The position numbers were made by a program, and so were the translations under genes. The notes below the pieces were generated by a model, which worked only from the letters and a program-made list of their open reading frames with translations, ran no database searches and had not been told where the DNA came from. From Chlamydiifrater volucris (lineage in GTDB: Bacteria > Chlamydiota > Chlamydiia > Chlamydiales > Chlamydiaceae), in the NCBI RefSeq assembly GCF_902806995.1, contig NZ_LR777654.1, positions 1,054,001 through 1,118,000 of the forward strand: 64,000 nucleotides of DNA, given 5' to 3'. Positions 48,702 to 57,303 of this stretch are shown one piece after another (position 1 is the stretch's first letter; every line of letters begins with the position of its first letter).

Positions 48702-50858
48702 TTAGACTTTTTCCAAAAACGATCCTATCCTCAATATGGAAAAGGTTTCCCCCTTAAAAGAGAACTTGTCGTTTAGCTTTAATCCCTTCATGGCTTGAGC
48801 AAATTTAGATTGCATGGACAGTATGCTCCTTTCTGGATCTGCATCCCAAGCCCCAAGAAGGGTATATTCTATATCCTTTCCGGACTCATTCCTTAAGGAA
48901 ACAACGCAACCGATACCGACGCTATCCGTGAATATATCCTCTTTTGTTAAAATCCTGGCCTTGTTCACTTGCTCTGAGAGCATTTTTATCCGCTCTTGAA
49001 TTCGAGATCTTCTCTCCAGAGCGAATTTGTATTCAGAGTTTTCTCTCAAATCCCCAAGAGCCCTAGCTTCCTCTATCTCTCGCGCATTATCAACCATTTC
49101 TTTTCCGACAAGAGATCCCAACTCTTCCTTCACTCGAGAGAAACTTTCTGAAGTGCACCAGAAAATTTCTTCCTCCTCTTGCTTATCTTTCTTTAACTCA
49201 GGATCAATAGCTTCAGAAATACCTTGAAGAGCTCCAAGGTCTGTAGAAGAAAATTGTGGACACTTTGTTGATAACAACAAAAATTCTTTTAAGTAATTGT
49301 TAGAAGCTGAAGATAAAATCTCCCTAACAACTAGGTACCGTTTAGCTACCAAGAATGTATGCATCTTCTTTCCTAAATCTTTGTACTTTGGGGAATTACT
49401 AGCCTCGTACATAAAATTCAGAGCGGATTCAAGAAACGATAATCTTATCTGCTTATCCTCCTGAGGAAAGATTCCATCCTCTTTTCCACATAATTTTATA
49501 AAAAACCAAACAAAAACATCGGGAAACATCATGGGTCTATCTATCAACCCAAATAGTTTGTTTTTTAGTTCCTCTTTGCCAATACTATCATTCCTGAGTT
49601 CCTTGAAGATATATTCCCTAACAACTTGTGAATTAGTTGAAAAGAACACATTAAAAAATAGCTCTAACCAATTGGGAATCTCTGTCTTCAAATAGGTAAG
49701 CATACCCTTCTGCAGACTTATTATCCCCATACCATTAATCAGAGCAGGCACGTCAGAATACGAGCTGACAAAATCTTTGATTTCTTGACGTCTATCCTCA
49801 TCAAAAAAGTCTGTTATCAGCAGAAGAGATTGAACACAGATAGAAGGATCCACATCATCTGCCAACCTATCTAGCTCCCCTCGAATAAACTTCCGTCCTT
49901 GCTCTCTTCTAGCTTCCCCAGGAAAATCTCTAAGAAAATTATAAATAACAGTCAATCTGGATAGTTTATCCAAGGAGTTTATCTTCAAGACACTGTTCTT
50001 GAAGACATCTAAATGAGAAACTTCTTTGGTAGTTAAAAAGAAAGGGTCTCTAACATTCGATGGGAATGCTATTCGAGTGTCTTTCTTTACCTTTAGCTTA
50101 GCTCCTTGCCACCATCGATTCCAATCCTCTTGAGGAATAATGAGATCTAAAAATTCATCTTTAATCTCTTTAGCTGTTTTAGGCCCTAAATCCTTCAACA
50201 TTAATATAATTGCTTCAACAGGATTCTCCTTAGAAAATTTTTCAAAAGCGTCTGGGTCACCAAATCTTCTTGTCAAAAAATGATCCTTAGATATTGGAGA
50301 AAGATTTTTTATGGCTGAGTCAAAAGAAACATCTTTAACAGACATAACTCCCTCAAACTCAATACAAACTTTCTTCTGTAAGAAAGAACTATCCATAACC
50401 TCGCCAACTCCCCATCCTCCAGAGTGGAAGACAAAATTGCCCACCCTCAAGTGTTGAATTAACTCGAACCGAGTAATAGCAAATTGAAAATCCCCTTTCT
50501 CTCGCAAACCAACAAATCGTAAAGCATCATTAAAGTGGTCATAATCAGAATACCTATCTGACAGAAACTTAACAGCTAACTCAAAAAATGTTTTCGAGTT
50601 AGTCGTTTGTAAATCAACAGCCAACCTAAAAACTTCGTCTTTCTCTTCGCTCTTAGGAAGCTTCTCCCAGAGGGGAAGCACTGTTTCTGCTATTCTACCA
50701 AAAATAGGTGCAACAGAGGAGTCTTTGATGCTTTTCAAAATACTGACTAACTCATCCCCTCTGATAAAATCGTTGAAGCAAAACTCTTCCCAAAGAGTCA
50801 CAAACTCGTTAGGCTGGTTGGAATCTATAAAGTATTGAAGTTTTTCTAAGTAGTCCAC
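48702..50858 (-). CDS. greA: Transcript cleavage factor GreA with large N-terminal extension
   Basis: About 718 residues. I prefer the GTG at 50858 (product starts MDYLEKLQYF), the usual start of chlamydial GreA; a TTG at 50900 would add 14 residues. GreA itself is the last about 160 residues (coiled coil with ALGDLRENSEYKFALERR, then the C-domain VGIGCVVSLRN). The first 550 residues are helical and have no recognised function, the same layout as CT636 (715 residues). GreA rescues backtracked RNA polymerase. Confidence 0.9.
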   Translation of the reverse strand: MDYLEKLQYFIDSNQPNEFVTLWEEFCFNDFIRGDELVSILKSIKDSSVAPIFGRIAETVLPLWEKLPKSEEKDEVFRLAVDLQTTNSKTFFELAVKFLSDRYSDYDHFNDALRFVGLREKGDFQFAITRFELIQHLRVGNFVFHSGGWGVGEVMDSSFLQKKVCIEFEGVMSVKDVSFDSAIKNLSPISKDHFLTRRFGDPDAFEKFSKENPVEAIILMLKDLGPKTAKEIKDEFLDLIIPQEDWNRWWQGAKLKVKKDTRIAFPSNVRDPFFLTTKEVSHLDVFKNSVLKINSLDKLSRLTVIYNFLRDFPGEARREQGRKFIRGELDRLADDVDPSICVQSLLLITDFFDEDRRQEIKDFVSSYSDVPALINGMGIISLQKGMLTYLKTEIPNWLELFFNVFFSTNSQVVREYIFKELRNDSIGKEELKNKLFGLIDRPMMFPDVFVWFFIKLCGKEDGIFPQEDKQIRLSFLESALNFMYEASNSPKYKDLGKKMHTFLVAKRYLVVREILSSASNNYLKEFLLLSTKCPQFSSTDLGALQGISEAIDPELKKDKQEEEEIFWCTSESFSRVKEELGSLVGKEMVDNAREIEEARALGDLRENSEYKFALERRSRIQERIKMLSEQVNKARILTKEDIFTDSVGIGCVVSLRNESGKDIEYTLLGAWDADPERSILSMQSKFAQAMKGLKLNDKFSFKGETFSILRIGSFLEKV

Positions 50859-50929
50859 GGCGATCTCTAAACTTTTTGAAGAAATATACGGAGACCACAA
50901 AAAAAGAGCAATAAAACATTACAATTAAT

Positions 50930-50964
50930 AAACCCTGTTTTAAAATAATAAAAAAACAGGGTTT
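50930..50964. promoter_or_regulatory. Terminator-like hairpin in the divergent greA / CT635-type spacer
   Basis: Perfect 12-bp stem AAACCCTGTTTT/AAAACAGGGTTT with an 11-base loop, then TTATTATT on the + strand, ending 8 bases before the ATG at 50973. Neither neighbouring gene reads into this spot from upstream, so its place in the leader suggests attenuation, or it stops antisense transcription. Confidence 0.55.
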
Positions 50965-50972
50965 TTATTATT

Positions 50973-51407
50973 ATGAACAACAAATCTACTCAACAAATAT
51001 TAGATTCTATTAAACAAATACTACAAATATATAAAATAGATATTGATACCTCTTTTGAAAACGCCCTATCTTCTGGAGAAGAAGCAGACTACCAATACCT
51101 TATAGAGAAAACTCAAGAAAAGATCGAAGAGCTAGATAAAAAAAGCAAAGAAATCCTGAAACAAACAGGGATGACCGAACAGGAAATGGAAGTATTCGCC
51201 AGAAATCCGGACAATTTTTCCCCTGAAGAGTGGCTAGCTCTAGAAAAGGTTAGATCTTCTTGTGAAGCATACAAAAGAGAAACAGAAGCTATCATCGATG
51301 ATATTTCTAGAGGCATAGGACTTAATACTCCTTCCACAGCACAACAAAAAACACCATCTAAGAGTGGTGAGAAAAAAAATAAGAAAAAAAACTGGATTCC
51401 CTTATAG
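50973..51407 (+). CDS. Small helical hypothetical (CT635 position)
   Basis: A 144-residue charged helical protein beginning MNNKSTQQILDSIKQI and ending in a Lys-rich tail (GEKKNKKKN). The middle (about 50-105) looks like a coiled coil. It is 21 bp before nqrA, as CT635 is in C. trachomatis. Function unknown. The Shine-Dalgarno is weak because the upstream hairpin lies in the usual place. Confidence 0.75.
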   Translation: MNNKSTQQILDSIKQILQIYKIDIDTSFENALSSGEEADYQYLIEKTQEKIEELDKKSKEILKQTGMTEQEMEVFARNPDNFSPEEWLALEKVRSSCEAYKRETEAIIDDISRGIGLNTPSTAQQKTPSKSGEKKNKKKNWIPL

Positions 51408-51428
51408 ATTCCCTTATAATTCTCCTTT

Positions 51429-52829
51429 ATGAGAATTTTTGTGAAAAAAGGCCTAGATTTGTCTCTTGGAGGGGCTCCAAACCCTTCCAAGAAAATTAGC
51501 AAGTTCAAATCACAGCTTGTGGCTGTGGACTTGGAGTCTTGTTTCCCCATCCCCCTACGCGTACTCGTTAAAGAAGGTGATGAAGTATTCGGTGGTTCTC
51601 CTGTCGCCGAATATAAGCAACATGCAGAAGTAAAAATAGTTTCTCAACACAGAGGAACCGTTGTCAGGATCGTCCGGGGAGAGAAGCGACGTCCAAGATT
51701 TATTGTAATTTCTGTGTCTAAAGACGATACTTCTAGAAACGAGGACAAGGTTCCTCCTCTAGAGGATTTGAGCAAAGACTCTTTGCGAGAAATTTTTGAA
51801 TCTAAGGGACTTTTTTCTCTATTGAGGCAGAGACCCTTTGATATTCCTGCCCTTCCGTCTACAAAACCTAGAGACATCTTTATCAACCTAGCTGATGATA
51901 AGCCCTTCTTTCCTCCTTTGAAGAAGCAGCTAGAGATTTTTTACCCTAGAGAAGATGGTTTAAAAGCTTTTGCTTTAGCTGTGGAAGCCTTGTTTAAGCT
52001 TTTTGGCGTTAGACCCAAAATAATAGAAAGAGAGCGGTTTATCCTGCCCTTCACAGATATCAATAATGCTGATTTCTACGAAGTTTCTGGGCCATATCCA
52101 TCCGGATCGCCTTCTATCCATATTCAGGAAGTAGCTCCTATAAAAAATGAAAAAGACACCGTCATAACTTTAGGTTTTTACGAAGCTCTGTCCATAGGAA
52201 ACTATCTCCTTAATGGATCTTTGTTAAATTCCCGAATCATATCACTTGCTGGTTCTGGCTTAAAAGAGTGCTTTAGATCTTATTTAGAAGTTTATAATGG
52301 ATTTAACATATCCCAGCTGTTACCCGAGGACTCTATGGAGAGCCCTTGTTCTGTTATTTCCGGAGATCCGCTAAATGGAAGACTCTGCTATGATGAAAAT
52401 GATTCTTTCTTAAACCAGAATCATCACGTAGTTTCTGTGTTGCCCAAGCCAAAATCCAGAGAGAGCTTCAGTTTTCTTCGGTTGGGTGCTAGAAAGTTCA
52501 CGATAACTAGAACATATCTATACAGCTTCCTCCGCCAGGCTAGGCCAACTCCAGATACCAACCTCCATGGAGAACCTCGACCCTTTATAGATTCCGATAT
52601 TTACGATAAAGTTATGCCCATGAAGGTTCCTGTAGTTCCTTTAATGAAAGCCATAATCACTAACAATTACGATCTAGCAATACAATTAGGATTTTTAGAA
52701 ATAAGCTCAGAAGATTTTTCTCTCCCCACCTTAATAGATCCATCTAAAAACGAAATGGTTAAAATTGTTAGAGATAAATTAAATGAGTATGTCATAGCTA
52801 ATGGCTTGCTCTGTGAAGAACCTCACTAG
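51429..52829 (+). CDS. nqrA: Na+-translocating NADH:quinone reductase subunit A
   Basis: A 466-residue NqrA. It begins VKKGLDLSLGGAPNPSK, as NqrA proteins do, and carries PRPFIDSDIYDKVMPMKVP, the family's C-terminal signature. NqrA is the cytoplasmic subunit of the sodium pump chlamydiae use for respiration. Other nqr subunits are not in this window. Convergent with hemB. Confidence 0.95.
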   Translation: MRIFVKKGLDLSLGGAPNPSKKISKFKSQLVAVDLESCFPIPLRVLVKEGDEVFGGSPVAEYKQHAEVKIVSQHRGTVVRIVRGEKRRPRFIVISVSKDDTSRNEDKVPPLEDLSKDSLREIFESKGLFSLLRQRPFDIPALPSTKPRDIFINLADDKPFFPPLKKQLEIFYPREDGLKAFALAVEALFKLFGVRPKIIERERFILPFTDINNADFYEVSGPYPSGSPSIHIQEVAPIKNEKDTVITLGFYEALSIGNYLLNGSLLNSRIISLAGSGLKECFRSYLEVYNGFNISQLLPEDSMESPCSVISGDPLNGRLCYDENDSFLNQNHHVVSVLPKPKSRESFSFLRLGARKFTITRTYLYSFLRQARPTPDTNLHGEPRPFIDSDIYDKVMPMKVPVVPLMKAIITNNYDLAIQLGFLEISSEDFSLPTLIDPSKNEMVKIVRDKLNEYVIANGLLCEEPH

Positions 52830-52871
52830 AAGTCTTCGCTTTTTTGTTCTCCAAAGAACTTCTTCATTACC

Positions 52872-53882
52872 TCACCATTCCAAAGGGTTCTCTCCACTTC
52901 TTATGAGAGTCGCGACATCTTTAGCTGCATAGGAAACTATCATGGAGGCTCCCGCCCGTTTTATACAAATTAATGATTCATAAAGAGCTCTATCCCTATT
53001 TAAAATCCCTTGTTGAGCAGCTATATTCAACATAGCGTACTCTCCACTAACTTGGTAAGCAGCTAAAGGTAATTGTGTTCTACTCCTGACCTCCTTAAGT
53101 ATATCCAAATAATATCCAGCAGGTTTGATCATTAATATGTCAGCCCCCTCTTCCTCATCTAACTTACATTCTAAAATAGCTTCTAAGGAATTCTTCGGGT
53201 TTATCTGATATCCTAGTTTATGTCCTTGCGATAAATGAGATCCCAAAGCGTCTCTGAAAGGAGAATAGAAAGATGATGCATACTTAGCACTGTAAGACAT
53301 AATAGAAACGAAAGTAAATCCAGATTGATCTAATTTGGAACGAATGTACTGTACCCTACCATCCATCATATCACTTGGAGCTACAATATCGATTCCCGCT
53401 TCAGCAAGCATCAACGCCTTTTGCCCCAGAACATAAACTGTTTCATCGTTTAAAACTTCTCCAGAAACAGGATCTAAAATACCGTCATGACCATGGTCTG
53501 TATAAGGATCTAAAGCCATGTCACCTATAACACAAAGATCTGGAAAGGACTTCTTTATGTTTCTGATACTCTTGTACAGAAAATTATGGTGATTCAAAGA
53601 GTAAGAGCCAAAAGAGTCTTTATTAGAAAAATCTATAACTGGAAAAAGCATAACAGACTGGACACCAGTTTCTAAAAGTTCTTCTATTTCAAATAAAAGC
53701 ATGTCACAACTCCACCTATGAACTCCAGGCATGCTCAGAATAGGTTCTTTTTTATTAGATCCCTCTAATAAGAAGAATGGAAATATTAAATCTGAAGGCG
53801 CCAAAAAAGTTTCTTGATTAAGAGCTCTTATAGCCAAAGATTTCCTGTTCCTTCTGGGTCTTTTTAAGATATTTAGAGGCAT
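52872..53882 (-). CDS. hemB: Delta-aminolevulinic acid dehydratase (porphobilinogen synthase)
   Basis: A 336-residue PBGS with both active-site lysines: K200 in SIMSYSAKYAS and K253 in ILMIKPAG. The usual Zn Cys triad is replaced (DMALDPYTDHGHDG), so this is a magnesium-type enzyme. It makes porphobilinogen in the haem pathway with hemA at 11.7 kb. Its upstream region is the conventional replication-origin position in Chlamydia. Confidence 0.95.
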   Translation of the reverse strand: MPLNILKRPRRNRKSLAIRALNQETFLAPSDLIFPFFLLEGSNKKEPILSMPGVHRWSCDMLLFEIEELLETGVQSVMLFPVIDFSNKDSFGSYSLNHHNFLYKSIRNIKKSFPDLCVIGDMALDPYTDHGHDGILDPVSGEVLNDETVYVLGQKALMLAEAGIDIVAPSDMMDGRVQYIRSKLDQSGFTFVSIMSYSAKYASSFYSPFRDALGSHLSQGHKLGYQINPKNSLEAILECKLDEEEGADILMIKPAGYYLDILKEVRSRTQLPLAAYQVSGEYAMLNIAAQQGILNRDRALYESLICIKRAGASMIVSYAAKDVATLIRSGENPLEW

Positions 53883-54177
53883 TTCTCTCTCCTATAAACA
53901 TTTTCCACAAGAGCATAATAGAAATATAAATACTATTAATAAAATTCTCTTATTCTTTAGGGGGTGTGGAAATTGTTTAAATATGGGTTTTTTCGAGTGG
54001 AAAAGCAGTGGAAAATTTGTTTAAAACTTTGTTTAAAAAGTGAATATTTTGTTTAAAACTTTGCCTGCTTTTTAGATTTTGCTGTGTAATCGACGATAGA
54101 TAAACAGAAATTCCCCAAAAATCATTTTGATTTTTCCTAAAGTATATGGCAGGCTCTTGTTTTTTGAGGTTTGGGTT
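53883..54177. other. Probable chromosomal replication origin (oriC)
   Basis: A 295-bp A/T-rich gap between divergent hemB and thyX. Chlamydial genome papers place the putative origin upstream of hemB. Seen here: DnaA-box-like TTTTCCACA at 53901-53909 (+); ATTTCCACA at 53965-53973 (-); two TTTTCCACT at 53996-54004 and 54007-54015 (-), exactly 11 bp apart; then TTTGTTTAAA iterons. On the + strand, C exceeds G to the left of this gap and G exceeds C to the right by inspection, the leading-strand switch of an origin. DnaA itself is not in the window. Confidence 0.75.
53973..54059 (+). repeat. TTTGTTTAAA iterons in the putative origin
   Basis: Near-identical direct copies: TTGTTTAAAT at 53973-53982, TTTGTTTAAAAC at 54016-54027, TTTGTTTAAAAA at 54028-54039 and TTTGTTTAAAAC at 54048-54059. 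The first two full copies are contiguous. The block starts directly after two DnaA-box-like sites, the layout expected of a DNA-unwinding element. Confidence 0.8.
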
Positions 54178-55800
54178 ATGTCGGACAACGGTGAAGTTTT
54201 TTCTGATAGGCAAAAAAAGGTTTTATCTCAGTATGTTTCGAACTTAGAAGGGGATGTTTTTGTTCTGAAAAATCTTCCTGAAGTCATTAAGGGGGCATTG
54301 TTTTCCAAATATTCTCGCTCGGTGTTAGGGGTTAGGGCTGTTCTTCTTCGAGAATTTTTAGAATCAGATGAGTCTGGTTTTGCTTTTGAAGAAAGAAGTT
54401 TTTCTGATAACGAAGACGGAGTCCGTAAAGCCAGTGCATTTTACGAAAGAGTTTTGGATGGTTACGGTGATGACTCGATTGGAGAGCTTGGGGGGGCTCA
54501 TTTAGCTGTTGAAAGAGTTTCTATGTTAGCGGCCAAAGTGTTAGAAGATTCTCGTATTGGCGGTTCTCCTTTAGAAAAATCCACTAGATACGTTTATTTT
54601 GATCAAAAGGTTGATGGGGAGTTCTTATACTACCGAGACCCCATTTTAATGACCTCAGCTTTTAAAACATTATTTTTGTCGACTTGTGATAACTTGTTCC
54701 AAACTTATTCCGACTTAATTCCAGAGGTTACGGACTTATTTGAAAAGTTATATCCAAAAGATTCTGACGTTCCTAAATCTTCATATAACATTTCCATCAG
54801 AGCTAGAGTTTTAGATTGTCTTAGGGGGTTACTGCCTACCGCGACTTTGACTAATGTAGGTTTCTTTGGAAATGGAAGATTTTGGCAAAGTTTGGTCCAG
54901 AGGTTGCAGTTACATAATTTATCTGAGGTTAAGAAAATTGGCGAAAACATTCTGTCCGAATTGAAGTCTGTAATACCTTCTTTTGTGAGTAGGGCTGAAT
55001 TTCATCACAGACACCATAGGAGCTTGGCCAGGTTTCAGGAGGGAATGGTTGAAAGGATACGTAGTGTTTCTAACAAAACTAAGGTTCCTTTGATGCCTCT
55101 AGAAGCCGGAGTAAATCTTGTTTATGGAGATCCAGAAGGGATTTATAAAGTTTGTGCTGGAATCCTTTTTCCGTATACGAATATCTCCCTCTCTGAATTG
55201 GTTGATCTGTGTAAAAAAATGCCTAATAAAGAGTTGAACAGCATTATAGAAGCTGTAACTTATCCAAGAGAGAATCGTCGCCATAAATCTCCTAGAGGCT
55301 TAGAATGTGCAGAGTTTGCTTTCGATATTGTTGCTGATTTTGGAGGGTACAGGGATCTTCAAAGGCATCGGATGTTGACTCAGGAGCGACAGTTGTTGAC
55401 AGCCAATCTAGGCTACGATTTTCCGAAAGAACTGATCGACACTCCCATGGAGAAGCCTTTTAGGGACGCGCTGGAACGTGCTGGTGAGGCTTATAAAGCT
55501 ATGGCAGATGAATTTCCTGAAGAGGCTCAGTACGTCGTTCCTATGGCATATCACATTCGATGGATGTTTCACATTAATGCTAGAGCTTTGCAGTGGCTCT
55601 GTGAGCTCAGGTCCCAACCTCAGGGTCACATCAATTATAGGAGCTTAAGCATAGCTATGGCCAGGGCTGTTTGCGAGTTCGACCCTAGGTACGAACCTTT
55701 CTTCAAATTTGTAAATTACGACGACGTAGGTTTGGGTAGATTGGAACAGGAGATCCGAAAAGAAGCAAAAGCCGAGGCTGCACCAGCGGAACAAGAATAA
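54178..55800 (+). CDS. thyX: ThyX-like flavin-dependent thymidylate synthase, double-length
   Basis: A 540-residue protein from the ATG at 54178 (GAGG about 9 bases upstream; a TTG at 54127 is rejected). ThyX enzymes are usually 210-260 residues; this one looks like two ThyX-like halves. The first has [19 protein letters not shown] then EKSTRYV (112-138). The second has [20 protein letters not shown] (395-414). Helical segments after each ([34 protein letters not shown]) also correspond. The canonical RHRx7S motif is split between halves. ThyX makes dTMP with FAD and regenerates tetrahydrofolate directly, so it needs no DHFR. Long forms are typical of Chlamydia. Confidence 0.85.
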   Translation: MSDNGEVFSDRQKKVLSQYVSNLEGDVFVLKNLPEVIKGALFSKYSRSVLGVRAVLLREFLESDESGFAFEERSFSDNEDGVRKASAFYERVLDGYGDDSIGELGGAHLAVERVSMLAAKVLEDSRIGGSPLEKSTRYVYFDQKVDGEFLYYRDPILMTSAFKTLFLSTCDNLFQTYSDLIPEVTDLFEKLYPKDSDVPKSSYNISIRARVLDCLRGLLPTATLTNVGFFGNGRFWQSLVQRLQLHNLSEVKKIGENILSELKSVIPSFVSRAEFHHRHHRSLARFQEGMVERIRSVSNKTKVPLMPLEAGVNLVYGDPEGIYKVCAGILFPYTNISLSELVDLCKKMPNKELNSIIEAVTYPRENRRHKSPRGLECAEFAFDIVADFGGYRDLQRHRMLTQERQLLTANLGYDFPKELIDTPMEKPFRDALERAGEAYKAMADEFPEEAQYVVPMAYHIRWMFHINARALQWLCELRSQPQGHINYRSLSIAMARAVCEFDPRYEPFFKFVNYDDVGLGRLEQEIRKEAKAEAAPAEQE

Positions 55801-55804
55801 CATA

Positions 55805-55859
55805 TTTCAAGAAAGAAGATTTGTCTTTTGTTGGAGTTAGATGGAATTCTTTCTTGAAA
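55805..55859. other. 13-bp inverted repeat after thyX
   Basis: Perfect arms TTTCAAGAAAGAA (55805-55817) and TTCTTTCTTGAAA (55847-55859) around a 29-base loop, starting 5 bp after the thyX stop. No oligo-T follows, so it is not a standard terminator; it could stabilise the thyX 3' end or bind a protein. Confidence 0.5.
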
Positions 55860-55920
55860 GGAACAAGAGAAAACTGCTAGTCTCTTCCCCTAATGGTTCC
55901 TTCTCTTTGTTTTTGTATTT

Positions 55921-56175
55921 ATGAAGAAGTTTTTAGAAAATAATCTCGTTCGGTTTAAAAATATCTCAAAGAATAAACAAGGGATGTTTGTTAATTTTAA
56001 AGTTAAAGGGGAAAGAGGAGGAGCATCTTTCACAGCCTCTATCACAGTGGATATAGCTGCAGCAGAAGTTGACACTGGAGACTCTTTAGAAAAGATAATA
56101 GAGAGTTGTGCCAAAATTGGAATTTCAGAGTTTCAACGTTGCGAGTTCCAATTCGAAGGGATTACTTGTCTATAG
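55921..56175 (+). CDS. Small hypothetical protein, 84 residues
   Basis: Compact alpha/beta-like protein with a Gly-rich beta hairpin ([20 protein letters not shown]), then an acidic segment, then [10 protein letters not shown]. Composition and placement between thyX and tRNA-Pro match a small conserved chlamydial gene near CT631/CT632. No known function. No clear Shine-Dalgarno is visible. Confidence 0.65.
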   Translation: MKKFLENNLVRFKNISKNKQGMFVNFKVKGERGGASFTASITVDIAAAEVDTGDSLEKIIESCAKIGISEFQRCEFQFEGITCL

Positions 56176-56181
56176 GAATAT

Positions 56182-56255
56182 CTGGGTGTAGCGCAGCCTG
56201 GTAGCGCACTTGCATGGGGTGCAAGGGGGCGGAGGTTCAAATCCTCTCACCCAGA
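56182..56255 (+). tRNA. tRNA-Pro(GGG)
   Basis: Cloverleaf: acceptor CTGGGTG/CACCCAG, D-arm GCGC/GCGC, anticodon stem CTTGC/GCAAG with loop ATGGGGT (anticodon GGG), T-arm with GGTTCAAATCC. Discriminator A; no encoded CCA. The last 9 bases overlap the 3' end of folC2 on the other strand. Confidence 0.95.
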
Positions 56256-57032
56256 CTTCTTTTTTCGGTTCTTTGATAGGCTAACGACCTTTCCTCTGGT
56301 CTTCCATTCAGCCGAGGATAAGATTGGTGCGTAGATGTCTTTTTCTTCATTTGGGAAAAATGCCTCGCGTTCTTCATCAGAAGGTGGGGAACTTTTGAAC
56401 CTTATCTTTGGGGCTTCTGTTATTACTGCTAGAGGAGTTTGTTCGTTGCCCTCTCCCATACAAAAAACAGCACTTGCGGCCAAAGCATCTATGATGTTCA
56501 TCTCGGTAGTTTCTAAAGCTCTACCAAAGCAATCAGGCTTTCCTATGTAGCTGTGGATGGGATCTAAACCACACCAAGAGAGCGCTAACCCCGAAACCCC
56601 TTTCCTCATAGGTGTCGTGTGGCTATCCGTAAGAATGACCCCTAAGTAATTTATTTTATCCCTGTGTCGAAGAAAAGACCAAATTTGAGTTGCTGAAGCA
56701 AAAATATCCTCAGGATACAGAACATACCCATTTAAGGAGTTTGACTCGTCTATTCCAGCAGAAGCTATAAGAATATTATTTTTTTTGGTCAAGATGGGAT
56801 AAGATGGATTAGAGGAAATAGGGTCGACGTACATGTCGGCGTGGTTTCTTACCAAAATTTCCTTCGAAGGGACTTTAGTTTTATCTACAACACATCCTTC
56901 ACAGATGCTGACGATTTTTGAAGAAACGGCAACGACAGCCCCCTCTTCCAAAGGTGGAAGATAGGCGTCTAACACCTGTTCTAAATCGTCGGAAGCAGAT
57001 ATAGCATGGGTTTTGTAAGCTCTAACAAACAT
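56247..57032 (-). CDS. folC2: CofE-like folylglutamate synthase FolC2
   Basis: A 261-residue CofE/FbiB-type ligase: AVVAVSSKIVSICEG, NNILIASAGIDESNSLNGY, VILTDSHTTPMRKGVSG. In C. trachomatis the corresponding protein (CT611) replaces FolC in folate polyglutamylation. There it ends the operon rpoD-folX-folP/K-folA-folC2. Here it follows rpoD with only 271 bp between, so the other folate genes are absent from this place. AGGA precedes the ATG. Its stop lies in the tRNA-Pro gene, read on the other strand. Confidence 0.85.
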   Translation of the reverse strand: MFVRAYKTHAISASDDLEQVLDAYLPPLEEGAVVAVSSKIVSICEGCVVDKTKVPSKEILVRNHADMYVDPISSNPSYPILTKKNNILIASAGIDESNSLNGYVLYPEDIFASATQIWSFLRHRDKINYLGVILTDSHTTPMRKGVSGLALSWCGLDPIHSYIGKPDCFGRALETTEMNIIDALAASAVFCMGEGNEQTPLAVITEAPKIRFKSSPPSDEEREAFFPNEEKDIYAPILSSAEWKTRGKVVSLSKNRKKKSG

Positions 57033-57303
57033 AGAAACATCCTGGAGAAGTATTTTATTAAGTAGATCGAAGAAACGGAAGAGAGTTCTTTGGTTGTAAA
57101 AGAAGAGAAGTCCCTTGAAGAAGACTCCGAAGACGGAAACTTAGCGTTATTCAGAAAGAAGGGACAAAATGGAGAGAAAACCAAAAGAGATCCTAAGAAT
57201 AAATTCGAGAGCTAAAGATACTATTTTTTGTTAGAATAAGCTTCAAGAATAAAAATTTCTTAGAAGTGGGCAAAAAATCTTTTTAAGGGTTTTTCTATAA
57301 AGA

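Noticed and set aside
53977-54213. 78-codon open frame on the minus strand across the origin and thyX start
   Set aside because: Runs through iterons and overlaps the thyX start; no ribosome site and biased composition.
56981-57184. 67-codon open frame on the minus strand over the folC2 start
   Set aside because: Overlaps the folC2 5' end in another frame; Ser/Phe/Leu-rich, no family likeness.
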